The notes under the pieces: model-generated
The model's input: the letters and a program-made list of their open reading frames with translations, nothing else
Told to the model about the DNA's origin: nothing
Database searches by the model: none
Shown: in pieces, positions 33,899 to 43,380 of the stretch
How positions within the stretch are numbered: the first letter of the stretch is position 1
Layout: each line of letters opens with the position of its first letter
Translations under genes and position numbers: made by a program
Origin: Lachnospiraceae bacterium
GTDB taxonomy: Bacteria > Bacillota > Clostridia > Lachnospirales > Lachnospiraceae
Direction: 5' to 3'
Assembly (NCBI GenBank): GCA_017465845.1
Contig: JAFTVH010000134.1
Coordinates: forward strand, 1-60,894
DNA: 60,894 nucleotides

Positions 33899-34609
33899 TT
33901 ATCCAACTTTATACCCTGTTCCCCACACCACTTTCAGATAACGCGGCTCCTTGGGATTGCGTTCAATTTTCTCCCGGATATGACGGATATGTACCGCAAT
34001 GGTATTATCCGCACCGATGGCCTGCATATGCCAGATAGATTCATAAATCTGACTGATGGACAGGACTTTCCCCCTCTCCTGCACCAGAAGCCTCAATATC
34101 TTATATTCTATGGGAGTCAGCTTGACTTCCTTGCCGTCCACCGATACCTTACGCTTCATATCATCGATGACCAGCTCATCAACCTTGTAGATTCTGTCAA
34201 TATTAGCACACACATTTACAAGCTGTGTATACCGGCGCAGCTGCGACTTCACCCTTGCCAGGATTTCAAGCGGATTACAGTTCACAGTCACATAATCGTC
34301 TGCGCCCGCATTCAGCGCCATGATCTTCGTACTTTCCGCCGCATCGGCAGATACAATGATGATGGGCACACTGCTTCTCTTCCTGATATCTGCAATCATT
34401 TCGATTCCGCTGATAAAGCCTTTATCCGGGAACTCCACATCCATCATTAGAAGATGAATGTTCTGCTCCTCCAGCGCTTCCATCAATTCTCTGTAGTCCC
34501 CCGCTGCTGTCACACGAAATCCTTCCCCCATGAACAATGGACTCATGCTCTCAACAATCCCCGTATTGTTGTTGTACACCAGTATGTTGTTTAACGCACT
34601 GTTACTCAT
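33899..34609 (-). CDS. OmpR-type response regulator with degenerate receiver
   Basis: The 236-aa protein has a receiver domain and a C-terminal winged helix (LTPIEYKILRLLVQERGKV, AVHIRHIREKIERN, VVWGTGYKVG) that binds DNA. The phospho-accepting Asp57 remains (LMMDVEF), but the acidic pair after the first strand reads NNN (13-15), and the conserved Lys is Val109 (DDYVTVNCNP). Phosphorylation is therefore doubtful. No histidine kinase is adjacent. It may act as an unphosphorylated or protein-regulated transcription factor. AAAGGAG precedes the ATG. Confidence 0.9.
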   Translation of the reverse strand: MSNSALNNILVYNNNTGIVESMSPLFMGEGFRVTAAGDYRELMEALEEQNIHLLMMDVEFPDKGFISGIEMIADIRKRSSVPIIIVSADAAESTKIMALNAGADDYVTVNCNPLEILARVKSQLRRYTQLVNVCANIDRIYKVDELVIDDMKRKVSVDGKEVKLTPIEYKILRLLVQERGKVLSISQIYESIWHMQAIGADNTIAVHIRHIREKIERNPKEPRYLKVVWGTGYKVG

Positions 34610-34678
34610 AAGTAGTTCTCCTTTCTGTCTACGATTCCCTTATTCTCCTCATGTGAGCCTGATATATGAAAAATACCC

Positions 34679-35551
34679 CTACTCTACAAAGTATATACTA
34701 ACATCCAATTGTTTCAAAACTGCATCAACTTCCACATTTTTGTATCCTGAAAAAGTAAAAGTTAAATCTCTTCCGTTTACAGAGATTGCAGCATGGACAG
34801 ATATGACCTCTTCTCCCTCAATTGAGTCAAATACCTGATACATCAGCCCCTGTTCATTGACGACTTCTCTTATGTTGCCTGCTTCTCCAGGGTATACGGT
34901 ACTGGAAGCATATACAGGATATTCCCTGTTATCCGTCTGCCGCATGGAAAAATGTTTCTCTCCAAAATCTATGGACACATACACCATCTGCATCGCATCA
35001 GAAACCATCACCAGCTGATTTTTAAGTGCTTCAGCGCTGCCCAGGATTGTAAGCTCCGGAATGGCAATTACCACATCCTCATTCTGCCTGAACTTCTCCA
35101 CAGAATCATATTCACGTTCTTCCACTACCTCGACTTCACATTCCACTGCATCGTCATATACCTCACCGAATATCTCACCGTCTACTCCATCGGCTTCTTT
35201 CGTCCCATCGTAAGCTGCTATCCGGCCTTCCTGAGGTACTGCCTTAAAGGAAGCAATTTCAGGCGTATCCTCTGATGCATCGCAGACTTCTGCTCCCTCT
35301 CCCAGAAAGGAAAATCCATTCCTCTCCACCTGAATCCGGCTGGAATGGTAATTTACGGCTGCCACCGTACCGACACTGCACAGAAGGAACAGACATGCTG
35401 CAGAAGCCACAGAAATCATTGTCTTCCGCCTTCTGGCAGCTACCATCTTGCGATGATGCAATTCATCCTTCACTCTGTCGGCATCCATATGAAATTCGGG
35501 TAATTCCCTAACTGACTTCTTGTATTCTTCCCTGAAATTACGCAAAATCAT
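34679..35551 (-). CDS. Membrane protein downstream of ECF sigma, likely anti-sigma factor
   Basis: The 290-aa protein has a cytoplasmic N-terminus (about residues 1-43), one membrane helix (ISVASAACLFLLCSVGTVAA) and a large acidic extracellular part that ends in a DUF4367-like domain. Its start overlaps the 3' end of the sigma factor gene by 14 bp. Genes in this position commonly encode anti-sigma factors that hold the sigma at the membrane. No zinc-binding anti-sigma motif (HxxxCxxC) is seen, so the assignment rests on topology and context. Confidence 0.7.
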   Translation of the reverse strand: MILRNFREEYKKSVRELPEFHMDADRVKDELHHRKMVAARRRKTMISVASAACLFLLCSVGTVAAVNYHSSRIQVERNGFSFLGEGAEVCDASEDTPEIASFKAVPQEGRIAAYDGTKEADGVDGEIFGEVYDDAVECEVEVVEEREYDSVEKFRQNEDVVIAIPELTILGSAEALKNQLVMVSDAMQMVYVSIDFGEKHFSMRQTDNREYPVYASSTVYPGEAGNIREVVNEQGLMYQVFDSIEGEEVISVHAAISVNGRDLTFTFSGYKNVEVDAVLKQLDVSIYFVE

Positions 35552-36047
35552 ACTCCTCCTTTAATTTCTTACGCAACAGTTCCCTCCCTCTTGTCAGCTG
35601 GGAAGTTACTGTTGAGTCCTTACGGCCTGTTGCCTCTGCTATCTCTTTTACAGACATTTCCTCATAATAAAACAGGTGAATCACATCCCGATACTTTGCC
35701 GGCAGCGTCCCCACTGCTTCCAAAAGCATCCGGCGCTCATCCATAGCCACCAGATTCTCTTCCGGTCCCGGCTGGGAATTTCCATCTGCAAAATTCTCAT
35801 ATAAAACCACATCTTCATCACTTCTGTGACGATTCCAGGCACTTCGCCATACCTTTCTGCAGGCATTCAATGTCACTCTGATCAGCCAGGCTTTCTCGTG
35901 TTCTTCATCCGAGAATCCATCAGTTTTCTTCAGATACTGGTAAAAGACCTCCTGAACCACATCTTCGGCATCCTGGACACTTTTAAGTCTCAAATATGCT
36001 ATCTTGAAAAGCATATCCGAATACTGGTCAATTTTATCTTGTATCAT
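35538..36047 (-). CDS. ECF sigma factor (sigma-70 family)
   Basis: The 169-aa protein has sigma region 2 (YSDMLFKIAYLRLKSVQDAEDVVQEVFYQ-type, core DAEDVVQEVF) and region 4 (LPAKYRDVIHLFYYEEMS, VKEIAEATGRKDSTVTSQL). It lacks regions 1 and 3, as ECF sigmas do. ATG 36047 is used because it begins the family sequence and GGAAGAG lies upstream. It is paired with a membrane protein gene that overlaps its end, forming a signal-responsive pair. The regulon is unknown. Confidence 0.93.
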   Translation of the reverse strand: MIQDKIDQYSDMLFKIAYLRLKSVQDAEDVVQEVFYQYLKKTDGFSDEEHEKAWLIRVTLNACRKVWRSAWNRHRSDEDVVLYENFADGNSQPGPEENLVAMDERRMLLEAVGTLPAKYRDVIHLFYYEEMSVKEIAEATGRKDSTVTSQLTRGRELLRKKLKEEYDFA

Positions 36048-36180
36048 TTTACTCTTCCGTTTTGCGCTAAACGTTATTTCTACTTGTAACATCCCGCAGC
36101 AATTTATTTTACTGCAAAATTTTTAAATTTTTTCAGGGAAATTTTTACAGCTCAGCCATGCAGCTAAACTGTAACCGGAA

Positions 36181-36209
36181 ATTATGTCTTACAGATTATT
36201 AGACGACAA
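36181..36209 (-). promoter_or_regulatory. Candidate promoter of sigma operon
   Basis: On the minus strand TTGTCG (36204-36209), a 17-bp spacer and CATAAT (36181-36186) lie about 130 bp before the sigma gene. Confidence 0.4.
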
Positions 36210-36277
36210 ATCTACCCTTATAGTTTCACTGAACTAAGTTTTTTAATAAAAATTTAATAATTATGGAGGGGCGGCAA

Positions 36278-36310
36278 AAAAGAGGCATACCTTAGTAGTA
36301 TACCTCTTTT
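36278..36310 (-). terminator. Terminator overlapping truA stop codon
   Basis: AAAAGAGGCATAC (36278-36290) pairs with GTATACCTCTTTT (36298-36310) with one wobble; on the minus strand a TTTTTT run follows. It ends the lon-engB-AI2E-truA transcript. Confidence 0.8.
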
Positions 36311-37029
36311 AATATCAGCCCCTTCGCCGGCACCAACGGCCCGGCCGCCTCGCGATTCTTAGCAGAGATCAGCTCCGGCATGGAATCCGGGGAGCGTTTT
36401 CCCTCTCCTACTTCCAGCAAAGTTCCCATCAAGATTCGGACCATATGATACAGGAAGCCATTCCCTGTAAAAGTAAAGGTCAGAAGATTTCCTTCCTGCG
36501 CAATGTCTATCCTGTCGATCCGCCGTACCGTTGACTTCTTGCCTTTCTTCGTGGAAGTAAAGGATTTAAAATCATGCTCTCCAAGAAGCCCTGAAGCTGC
36601 TTTCTGCATAGCTTCTATGTCAAGGGGCTGTGGATATTCCAGTGCATATCTTCTTAAGAATACATTAGGCACTGCACTGTTCCACACACGGTACTGATAG
36701 CACTTCCCGGCTGCATTCAGCCTGCTGTGAAAACGCTCCCCGTCCTCTGTGACCTGAATTACCGCGATATCCTGCGGAAGATAGCTATTGATATATTCCA
36801 TCATCTCCTCTGTGGACAGGGAACTGTTCGTATGGAAATTGGCTACCTGGCCCATTGCATGGACGCCGGCATCTGTCCTGCCGCTGCCCTGCAGCTCGAT
36901 TTTTTCACTGCACATCTGGCTAAGCAGCTTTTCCAGACGTCCCTGAATCGTATTTTCCGAAGACTCCTGGCGCTGCCACCCCTGATAGCGGGTTCCTTCG
37001 TACTGAATCAGCAAACGGATATTTCTCAT
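36292..37029 (-). CDS. truA: tRNA pseudouridine(38-40) synthase
   Basis: The 245-aa enzyme converts U38-U40 in the tRNA anticodon arm to pseudouridine. The catalytic motif GSGRTDAGVHAMGQVANF is near residue 50 (Asp52), preceded by the opening YEGTRYQGWQRQ. The C-terminal half has FTGNGFLYHMVRILMGTLLEVG, typical of TruA. It begins 16 bp after the AI-2E permease stop, with GGAAAGG upstream, as the last gene of the operon. Confidence 0.97.
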   Translation of the reverse strand: MRNIRLLIQYEGTRYQGWQRQESSENTIQGRLEKLLSQMCSEKIELQGSGRTDAGVHAMGQVANFHTNSSLSTEEMMEYINSYLPQDIAVIQVTEDGERFHSRLNAAGKCYQYRVWNSAVPNVFLRRYALEYPQPLDIEAMQKAASGLLGEHDFKSFTSTKKGKKSTVRRIDRIDIAQEGNLLTFTFTGNGFLYHMVRILMGTLLEVGEGKRSPDSMPELISAKNREAAGPLVPAKGLILKEVYY

Positions 37030-37045
37030 TTTTTATTCCTTTCCG

Positions 37046-38251
37046 TCACTTTGATGCTCTGTCCAGCTTTGCCTTTCTGGTTCTTTCTGCGGACTTCATC
37101 TCCTCCACATCCTCAAGATCCTGCGGCTTCAGTCTGCGGAAACGATTGATGCCTGCAACCAGAATCATCACACTGTTCTTCGTGGTATCAAAAGCGCCCT
37201 CCTCATACAGGGAATACAGAAGAAGTCCAAGCGGCACCGCCAGGATCATTCCCACCACACCACTCAGCTTATAACCAAGGAACAGCAGGAACAGAGTAGG
37301 GATAGGCGGCACACCTATGGAATCTCCCACAATCTTAGGCTGGATGATCTGCCTTGCCAGCTGTCCCACGCCCCAGATGATCAGCAGTCCGATGGCCACT
37401 GTATAATCTCCGCTCAATATCTTGATGATTGCCCATGGAACCATAACTGTACCGGTTCCGAAAAACGGCAGCAAATCCAGTATGGCAATGCCAAATGCAA
37501 TCAACAGCACATAATCTACTTTCAGAATGCTAAGTCCGATGACCAGAAGCAGATACATCCAGACTTCAATCTTAATCTGGGCTTTAAAATAGCCTCCAAC
37601 CGATTTCACCAAACTGCGCTTTACCATCTCGTACCGCTCCACCAGAAAGCTGGGGGCATACTTATGGAACCAATCGTTGATCTGATTCCTCTCCGCGACA
37701 AAGAAGTAGGAGGACAACAGGCACATAATGATTCCAATCAATACCGACGGCACACGCTTAGCAATATTTCCCACCACAGCTATCGTAGGGCTGCTGATAT
37801 GGCCCAAAAGATCCCCTATGTAAGCACCTGCCTCTTCAATAATAGTCGTGATACTTTCCTGAGCATTCAGCGGCAGCCTTGTATAAAAAACATTCAGGCG
37901 CTTCCCGATATCGTCAAAGTCCGCTTCAAGACTTTTCCACATAGAAGGCAGATCATTCATCAGTCCTACAATCTGATCCACCAGATTGGAACCTACCAAA
38001 TAAAGTACTGTGATTACCAATCCAATTACCACGATAATGACAAATGCACTTCCGGCCCTTCGCTTGAACTTCAGCTTCTCCTCAAAGAAACGCACCAGGG
38101 GGCTGGCAATCAGAGCAATGATCCAGCCGATTACAAACGGCGAAAAGAAAATCAATACTTTGGGCAATAAATATACCACTAAAATCAAGATAACAATAGC
38201 AACAGCCAGGTTTACCAGTGCCTTACAATATTTCTTCATCGGTGACTCCAT
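37046..38251 (-). CDS. AI-2E family transporter / permease
   Basis: The 401-aa protein has about eight membrane helices in the AI-2E (DUF20) arrangement, with a cytoplasmic or periplasmic loop rich in charged residues around 100-160 and LPFFGTGTVMVPWAI and QPKIVGDSIGVPP in the second half. Members include exporters of unknown substrate and Na+/H+ antiporters; AI-2 transport itself is not implied. ATG 38251 has AGGAGG 9 nt upstream and overlaps the engB 3' end by 29 bp, so translation is coupled. Confidence 0.9.
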   Translation of the reverse strand: MESPMKKYCKALVNLAVAIVILILVVYLLPKVLIFFSPFVIGWIIALIASPLVRFFEEKLKFKRRAGSAFVIIVVIGLVITVLYLVGSNLVDQIVGLMNDLPSMWKSLEADFDDIGKRLNVFYTRLPLNAQESITTIIEEAGAYIGDLLGHISSPTIAVVGNIAKRVPSVLIGIIMCLLSSYFFVAERNQINDWFHKYAPSFLVERYEMVKRSLVKSVGGYFKAQIKIEVWMYLLLVIGLSILKVDYVLLIAFGIAILDLLPFFGTGTVMVPWAIIKILSGDYTVAIGLLIIWGVGQLARQIIQPKIVGDSIGVPPIPTLFLLFLGYKLSGVVGMILAVPLGLLLYSLYEEGAFDTTKNSVMILVAGINRFRRLKPQDLEDVEEMKSAERTRKAKLDRASK

Positions 38252-38849
38252 ACTTTCCAGCCTCCTGTTCGATAATGGCATCAATGATGTCATAGATTTC
38301 CTCTCTGCCCTGCTTCGTCTCAGCGGAGAAAGGAATGATAACAGTATCCGGTTCTACCTGCAGCGTTGTCTTGATCAGCTTCACCTGCTTCTGAATCTGG
38401 CTGCGGTTGATCTTATCCAGCTTGGTAGCAATGATAATGGGATGATATCCCTGGTTCACGATCCAGTCGTACATAATGCGGTCATTCCCGGAGGGCGCAT
38501 GACGGATATCAATGAGCAGGAAAACTGCCTTCAGCTGTTTGGACTTATGCAGGTAATCCTCAATCATCTTGCCCCACTTGGCCTTTACTTCCTCGCTGGC
38601 CTTCGCATAGCCGTATCCCGGCAGATCCACAAAATAGACTGCATCGTTGACGTTATAATAGTTGATGGTCTGGGTCTTACCGGGCTGGGCACTGGTGCGG
38701 GCCAGTGCTTTGCGGTTCATCAGTGCATTGATCAATGACGATTTTCCTACATTACTTTTTCCCGCAAAAGCCACCTCCGGATGCGGTGAATCCGGCAGTT
38801 TGCTTGTAATACCGCATACCGTTTCCAGACTTACCTGTTTGATTACCAT
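38223..38849 (-). CDS. engB: Ribosome biogenesis GTPase YsxC/EngB
   Basis: The 208-aa protein is a TRAFAC GTPase needed for 50S ribosome assembly. Motifs: G1 GKSNVGKSS, G2 GKTQTINYY, G3 DLPGYG and G4 TKLDK. It begins 4 bp after the lon stop codon, the lon-engB order being common in Firmicutes, and its end overlaps the AI-2E permease start. Confidence 0.97.
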   Translation of the reverse strand: MVIKQVSLETVCGITSKLPDSPHPEVAFAGKSNVGKSSLINALMNRKALARTSAQPGKTQTINYYNVNDAVYFVDLPGYGYAKASEEVKAKWGKMIEDYLHKSKQLKAVFLLIDIRHAPSGNDRIMYDWIVNQGYHPIIIATKLDKINRSQIQKQVKLIKTTLQVEPDTVIIPFSAETKQGREEIYDIIDAIIEQEAGKYGVTDEEIL

Positions 38850-38853
38850 GGGA

Positions 38854-41199
38854 TTACTCCTTTCTGCCCTCCGGCACTTTCACCAGTGCATGTTCCAGCA
38901 CCTGGGTCATATTCCCTACAAATACAATGTCCATTCCGCCTTTAATTTCTCTGGAAATCTCCTCCACATCGGGACGGTTCTCTTCCGGCACCAGTACCTT
39001 CTTCATGCCGGCAATCTTGGCTGCAAGAAGCTTCTCTTTCAGACCGCCGATAGGAAGCACACGGCCTCTCAAGGTGATTTCTCCTGTCATGGCCACATCT
39101 GCACGGACCGGAATCCCCGTCACCGCAGACATCAGTGCCGTAGCCATAGTGACACCGGCACTGGGACCATCCTTAGGAACTGCTCCCTCAGGAATATGGA
39201 TGTGGAAGTCATTCTTGCGGAACACATCCTCTTTCACATGATACTTTTTACTGATAGACCGGACGTAACTCATACCGATGATAGCAGATTCTTTCATGAC
39301 ATCACCCATCTGGCCTGTCAGATCGATATCTCCTTTGCCCGGCATCACATTGACCTCTATCTGCAAAGTATCACCACCCACACTGGTCCAGGCCAGTCCT
39401 CTGACGATTCCCACTTCATCCGTAAGGTTTCGCTTTTCTGCCGTAAACTTCACATGTCCCAGATACTTCTCCAGCGTCTGTCCTGTCACTTTGATATGCG
39501 CCTCCGGCTTCTTCAAGATTTCTCTGGCAGCCTTCCTGCAGATCTCACCCAGCTTTCTTTCAAGATCTCTGACTCCGGCCTCTCTTGTATAACCGTCTAT
39601 GAGCATACGCAAGGCATTGTCGCTGATCGTAAGCTGCTCTTTACTCAAACCATTTTTCTTCCACTGCTTGGGAATCAGGTGATCCTTGGCAATGTGGAAC
39701 TTCTCATTGGCAGTGTAACTGGTGACTTCTATGATCTCCATACGGTCAAGAAGGGGTCTTGGAATCGTAGAAGTCGTATTGGCAGTGGCGATAAAAAGCA
39801 CCTCTGACAGATCGATAGGAATCTCAATATAATGATCCCTGAAGCGACTGTTCTGCTCACTGTCCAGTACCTCCAAAAGTGCCGCAGAGGTATCTCCCTT
39901 GTAATCACTGCTCACCTTATCGATTTCATCTAAAAGCATCATCGGATTCTTCACTCCCGCCTGCTTTAAGGCACCGGCAATTCTTCCCGGCATAGCACCC
40001 ACATAAGTCTTGCGGTGGCCTCTGATTTCCGCTTCATCGCGAACGCCGCCAAGACTAATCCGCACATATTTTTTATCAAGAGCTTCTGCTACGCTTCTCG
40101 CAATGGAAGTCTTACCTGTTCCGGGCGGTCCTACCAGACAGATGATGGGGCTGTCCCCCTGCTTCGTCAGGCTTCTCACTGCCAGAAATTCCAGAATTCT
40201 CTCCTTAACCTGCTCCAGACCGTAATGCTCCTCCTCCAGAATCTGCTCCGCTCTTTCAATATCTGTGTTATCCTTGGACACCTTATCCCAGGGCATCTCA
40301 AGCAGCGTCTCTATGTAGCCACGCTCTACAGAAGCTTCCCCACTGTTGGGTGCAAGACTCTTGAAGCGAGAGATTTCCTTTCGGATACGCTCTTTCACTT
40401 CTTTTTTTGCTTTCAGCCTGGAAAGCGCTTCCTCGAACTGCTCTGCGTCAGAAAATCCGCCGTCTTCTCCCAGTTCCTGTCTGATATAGTTAAGCTGCTC
40501 CCGCAGCAGATATTCTTTCTGATTCTTCTCTACTCTGCCCTTTACCTTCTCGCTCAGTTCCACTTTCACCCGGGCGATTTCAATTTCATTGGAAAGCACT
40601 CCCGCCAGATACTCAAATCGATCCGTTACCGTGGAGAGCTCCAGCACTTTCTGCTTGGAAGAAAAGGAAAGGGGCATACTCATAGTAATCAGGTCTATCA
40701 GCTTTTCCAGATGCTTCTGTACCTGGAACTGTTTCTCGATACTGCGACCCACTTTGGGATAATATTTGCTATACCCTCCGAACAGTTCAGCCAGCTGCCT
40801 GATCATGGCTTCCTCTGTCACACTATCCAGTTCCCCTTCGCAGGATGGAATCTCCTGTACCTCCGCCAGCAGAAAATCCTCTGACTCGGGCAGGAAACTA
40901 AGCAATGTACCTCTGCCCTGTCCTTCTACCAGCACTCTCACAATTCCGTTGGGAAGCTTGTTCACCTGCTTCACTATGGCAACGGTACCCACGTGATACA
41001 CATCCTCATAGCCCGGTTCCTCTACATCCGGGTCTTTCTGGGTCACCAGCAACACTTTCTCATCTACCATCATGGCCTGTTCTACCGCCTTGATGGACTT
41101 TTGCCTGCTTAAATCAAAATGTATTATCATATCCGGCAGGATAGTAAGGCCTCTTAAGGCCACTGCCGGTATCTTTTTCGTCATCAATTCATTATCCAT
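38854..41199 (-). CDS. lon: ATP-dependent Lon protease
   Basis: The 781-aa protease degrades misfolded and regulatory proteins. It has an N-terminal LON substrate-binding domain (PAVALRGLTILPDMIIHFD), an AAA+ domain (Walker A GPPGTGKTS near residue 363) and a C-terminal Ser-Lys protease with catalytic Ser in KDGPSAGVTMATAL near residue 678. ATG 41199 has GGAG 7 nt upstream; 11 earlier codons are discarded. It heads the operon lon-engB-AI-2E permease-truA. Confidence 0.97.
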   Translation of the reverse strand: MDNELMTKKIPAVALRGLTILPDMIIHFDLSRQKSIKAVEQAMMVDEKVLLVTQKDPDVEEPGYEDVYHVGTVAIVKQVNKLPNGIVRVLVEGQGRGTLLSFLPESEDFLLAEVQEIPSCEGELDSVTEEAMIRQLAELFGGYSKYYPKVGRSIEKQFQVQKHLEKLIDLITMSMPLSFSSKQKVLELSTVTDRFEYLAGVLSNEIEIARVKVELSEKVKGRVEKNQKEYLLREQLNYIRQELGEDGGFSDAEQFEEALSRLKAKKEVKERIRKEISRFKSLAPNSGEASVERGYIETLLEMPWDKVSKDNTDIERAEQILEEEHYGLEQVKERILEFLAVRSLTKQGDSPIICLVGPPGTGKTSIARSVAEALDKKYVRISLGGVRDEAEIRGHRKTYVGAMPGRIAGALKQAGVKNPMMLLDEIDKVSSDYKGDTSAALLEVLDSEQNSRFRDHYIEIPIDLSEVLFIATANTTSTIPRPLLDRMEIIEVTSYTANEKFHIAKDHLIPKQWKKNGLSKEQLTISDNALRMLIDGYTREAGVRDLERKLGEICRKAAREILKKPEAHIKVTGQTLEKYLGHVKFTAEKRNLTDEVGIVRGLAWTSVGGDTLQIEVNVMPGKGDIDLTGQMGDVMKESAIIGMSYVRSISKKYHVKEDVFRKNDFHIHIPEGAVPKDGPSAGVTMATALMSAVTGIPVRADVAMTGEITLRGRVLPIGGLKEKLLAAKIAGMKKVLVPEENRPDVEEISREIKGGMDIVFVGNMTQVLEHALVKVPEGRKE

Positions 41200-41299
41200 T
41201 TTAAGTCTCCGAATTCTTCCACTCCGCAACAATACGCTCCTGTCCGAAGGGTTTTATTGTCATATAAGATATTCCGCAGAGCCTTCCTATATGGCAATA

Positions 41300-41323
41300 A
41301 ACGCCGCTGGATTCCAGCGGCGT
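41300..41323. terminator. Hairpin between clpX and lon
   Basis: ACGCCGCTGG (41301-41310) and CCAGCGGCGT (41314-41323) form a perfect 10-bp stem with an ATT loop. The following U-tract on the minus strand is weak (TTATTG), so it may terminate clpX only partly and allow some read-through into lon. Confidence 0.65.
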
Positions 41324-41330
41324 CTCCTAC

Positions 41331-42596
41331 TTACTTGGCTTTTCTCATCAATGCTTCCCTGTGAATTGTAAGCGGTTCGCTGGTGCCCTCTACAGCTCCC
41401 TTGGTCACTACGCAGGACTCAATAGTCTCATCGGATGGAATCCGATACATCAGATCCATCATGGTATTTTCCATAATGGAACGCAGTCCTCTTGCTCCTA
41501 TCTTACGTTCAAATGCTTTATCTGCTATAGCCAGAATCGCATCTTCATCAAAGGTCAAAGAAACATGGTCCATGTCAAACAGCTTCTGATACTGTTTGAT
41601 CAGTGCATTCCTCGGCTCCTTCAGGATGCGCACCAGTGCTTCCTTATCAAGACCCTGCAGAGATACACAGATAGGCACACGACCTACAAATTCCGGAATC
41701 AGACCGAATTTCACCAGGTCCTGAGGAGTTACTTCTGCAAAAAGCTCACCCACTTCCTTATTGGTCTTCTGCCCAAGCTCCGTGTTAAATCCGATGGACT
41801 TACGATCCAGTCTGGCCTCAATAATCTTCTCCAAACCATCGAATGCACCGCCGCAAATAAACAGAATATTGGAAGTATCAATCTGTAAAAGCTCCTGATG
41901 CGGGTGCTTACGTCCACCCTGAGGAGGCACGCTTGCCACTGTTCCCTCTACGATTTTCAAAAGCGCCTGCTGCACGCCCTCACCGGATACATCTCTGGTG
42001 ATGGATACGTTTTCACTTTTCTTGGTAATCTTATCAATTTCATCGATATAGATGATGCCGTACTGAGCTCTCTCTATATCATAATCTGCCGCCTGAATCA
42101 GCTTCAGAAGAATGTTCTCTACATCCTCTCCCACGTATCCGGCTTCTGTCAGAGTAGTCGCATCTGCAATAGCAAATGGAACATTGATGATCTTGGCCAG
42201 TGTCTGAGCCAGATAAGTCTTACCGGAACCGGTAGGTCCTACCATAAGGATGTTGCTCTTCTGCAGTTCCAAGTCATCCAGATCCTTAGGTGCCATTACT
42301 CTCTTATAATGATTATACACGGCTACAGACAATACCTTCTTGGCATCGTCCTGACCGATAACATAATCATCAAGGAAATTCTTAATCTGAACCGGCTTTA
42401 ACAGGTTAATCTCCTGCCTGCCGCCGACTTCATATTCCTCATCTTCTAACTCTTCTTCCAGAATGTCTGCGCAGATCTCCACGCATTCATCACAGATATA
42501 GACGCCGGCAGGTCCCGCAATCAGCTTGCGTGCCTGCTCCTGTGTCTTGCCACAAAAGGAACATCTGACATCGTTCCCTAATATCCTTCCAGCCAT
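41331..42596 (-). CDS. clpX: ClpX ATPase subunit of Clp protease
   Basis: The 421-aa unfoldase feeds substrates to ClpP. An N-terminal zinc-binding domain (CSFCGK then ICDECVE) is followed by an AAA+ domain with [12 protein letters not shown] near residue 120, [10 protein letters not shown], and an IGF-loop-bearing C-terminal part (FNTEL nearby) with [17 protein letters not shown] precedes the ATG. It follows clpP by 31 bp, the standard clpPX order. Confidence 0.97.
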   Translation of the reverse strand: MAGRILGNDVRCSFCGKTQEQARKLIAGPAGVYICDECVEICADILEEELEDEEYEVGGRQEINLLKPVQIKNFLDDYVIGQDDAKKVLSVAVYNHYKRVMAPKDLDDLELQKSNILMVGPTGSGKTYLAQTLAKIINVPFAIADATTLTEAGYVGEDVENILLKLIQAADYDIERAQYGIIYIDEIDKITKKSENVSITRDVSGEGVQQALLKIVEGTVASVPPQGGRKHPHQELLQIDTSNILFICGGAFDGLEKIIEARLDRKSIGFNTELGQKTNKEVGELFAEVTPQDLVKFGLIPEFVGRVPICVSLQGLDKEALVRILKEPRNALIKQYQKLFDMDHVSLTFDEDAILAIADKAFERKIGARGLRSIMENTMMDLMYRIPSDETIESCVVTKGAVEGTSEPLTIHREALMRKAK

Positions 42597-42627
42597 CCCT
42601 CTACTCCTGTCTCAATATCTCAAGCTT

Positions 42628-43221
42628 TTAGTTCTGTGCTGCATGAGATGCAATCACTTTATCGATCAACCCGTAGGCACAGGCTTCCTCAGCGCTCTTC
42701 CAGTTATCGCGCTCGGTATCGGCACAAATGGTCTCATAATCTCTGCCGGTATTCTCAGCCAGGATACGGTTTAATTTCTCTTTGGTCTTTAAGATGTGCT
42801 TGGCTGCGATCTCAATCTCAGTAGCCTGACCCTGGGTTCCTCCCAGAGGCTGATGAATCATGATCTCTGCATTGGGCAGCGCATATCTCTTGCCCTTGGC
42901 ACCGCCTGCAAGCAGGAAAGCACCCATGCTGGCTGCCATACCGATACATACGGTGGACACATCACATTTAATATAGTTCATGGTATCATAAATCGCCATA
43001 CCTGCGGTTACACTTCCACCCGGGCTGTTGATATACAGATGAATATCCTTCTCAGGATCCTCTGCCTCCAGGAACAGAAGCTGTGCTACAACCAGGCTGG
43101 CTGTCACTTCATTCACTTCTTCGCCCAAAAAAATAATTCTGTCTTTTAAAAGTCTTGAATAAATATCGTAGGATCTTTCACCCTTGCTTGTTTGCTCAAC
43201 GACGTAAGGTACTAAACTCAT
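42628..43221 (-). CDS. clpP: ATP-dependent Clp protease proteolytic subunit
   Basis: The 197-aa serine protease forms tetradecameric chambers with ClpX. The catalytic triad is visible: Ser near 95 in GMAASMGAF, His near 120 in MIHQPLGG, and Asp near 169 in DTERDNW. GGAGG lies 8 nt before ATG 43221; five earlier codons are discarded. A promoter at 43274-43302 precedes it, and clpX follows. Confidence 0.97.
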   Translation of the reverse strand: MSLVPYVVEQTSKGERSYDIYSRLLKDRIIFLGEEVNEVTASLVVAQLLFLEAEDPEKDIHLYINSPGGSVTAGMAIYDTMNYIKCDVSTVCIGMAASMGAFLLAGGAKGKRYALPNAEIMIHQPLGGTQGQATEIEIAAKHILKTKEKLNRILAENTGRDYETICADTERDNWKSAEEACAYGLIDKVIASHAAQN

Positions 43222-43273
43222 TTCTGATTCCTCCATCTTCTCTATCCTTCGGCCTTAAGGCCCTCTATTCGCT

Positions 43274-43302
43274 AGTGTATCCTACTGAATCACATTTTTC
43301 AA
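43274..43302 (-). promoter_or_regulatory. Candidate clpP promoter
   Basis: On the minus strand TTGAAA (43297-43302), a 17-bp spacer and TACACT (43274-43279) lie about 55 bp before clpP, immediately downstream of the tig terminator. Confidence 0.6.
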
Positions 43303-43303
43303 C

Positions 43304-43345
43304 CATAAACAGAGGATTTAAGAAAAACTTAATCCTCTGTTTATG
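43304..43345 (-). terminator. Terminator of trigger factor gene
   Basis: CATAAACAGAGGATTAAG and its near-perfect complement (one bulged base) pair on the minus strand around TTTTT. It lies between tig and clpP. Confidence 0.75.
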
Positions 43346-43380
43346 ATTCGGTATCTATCTCTTCGGAAACACTCCGAATA

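Noticed and set aside
34952-35275. Plus-strand open frame opposite the anti-sigma gene
   Set aside because: Antisense shadow without domain or ribosome site.
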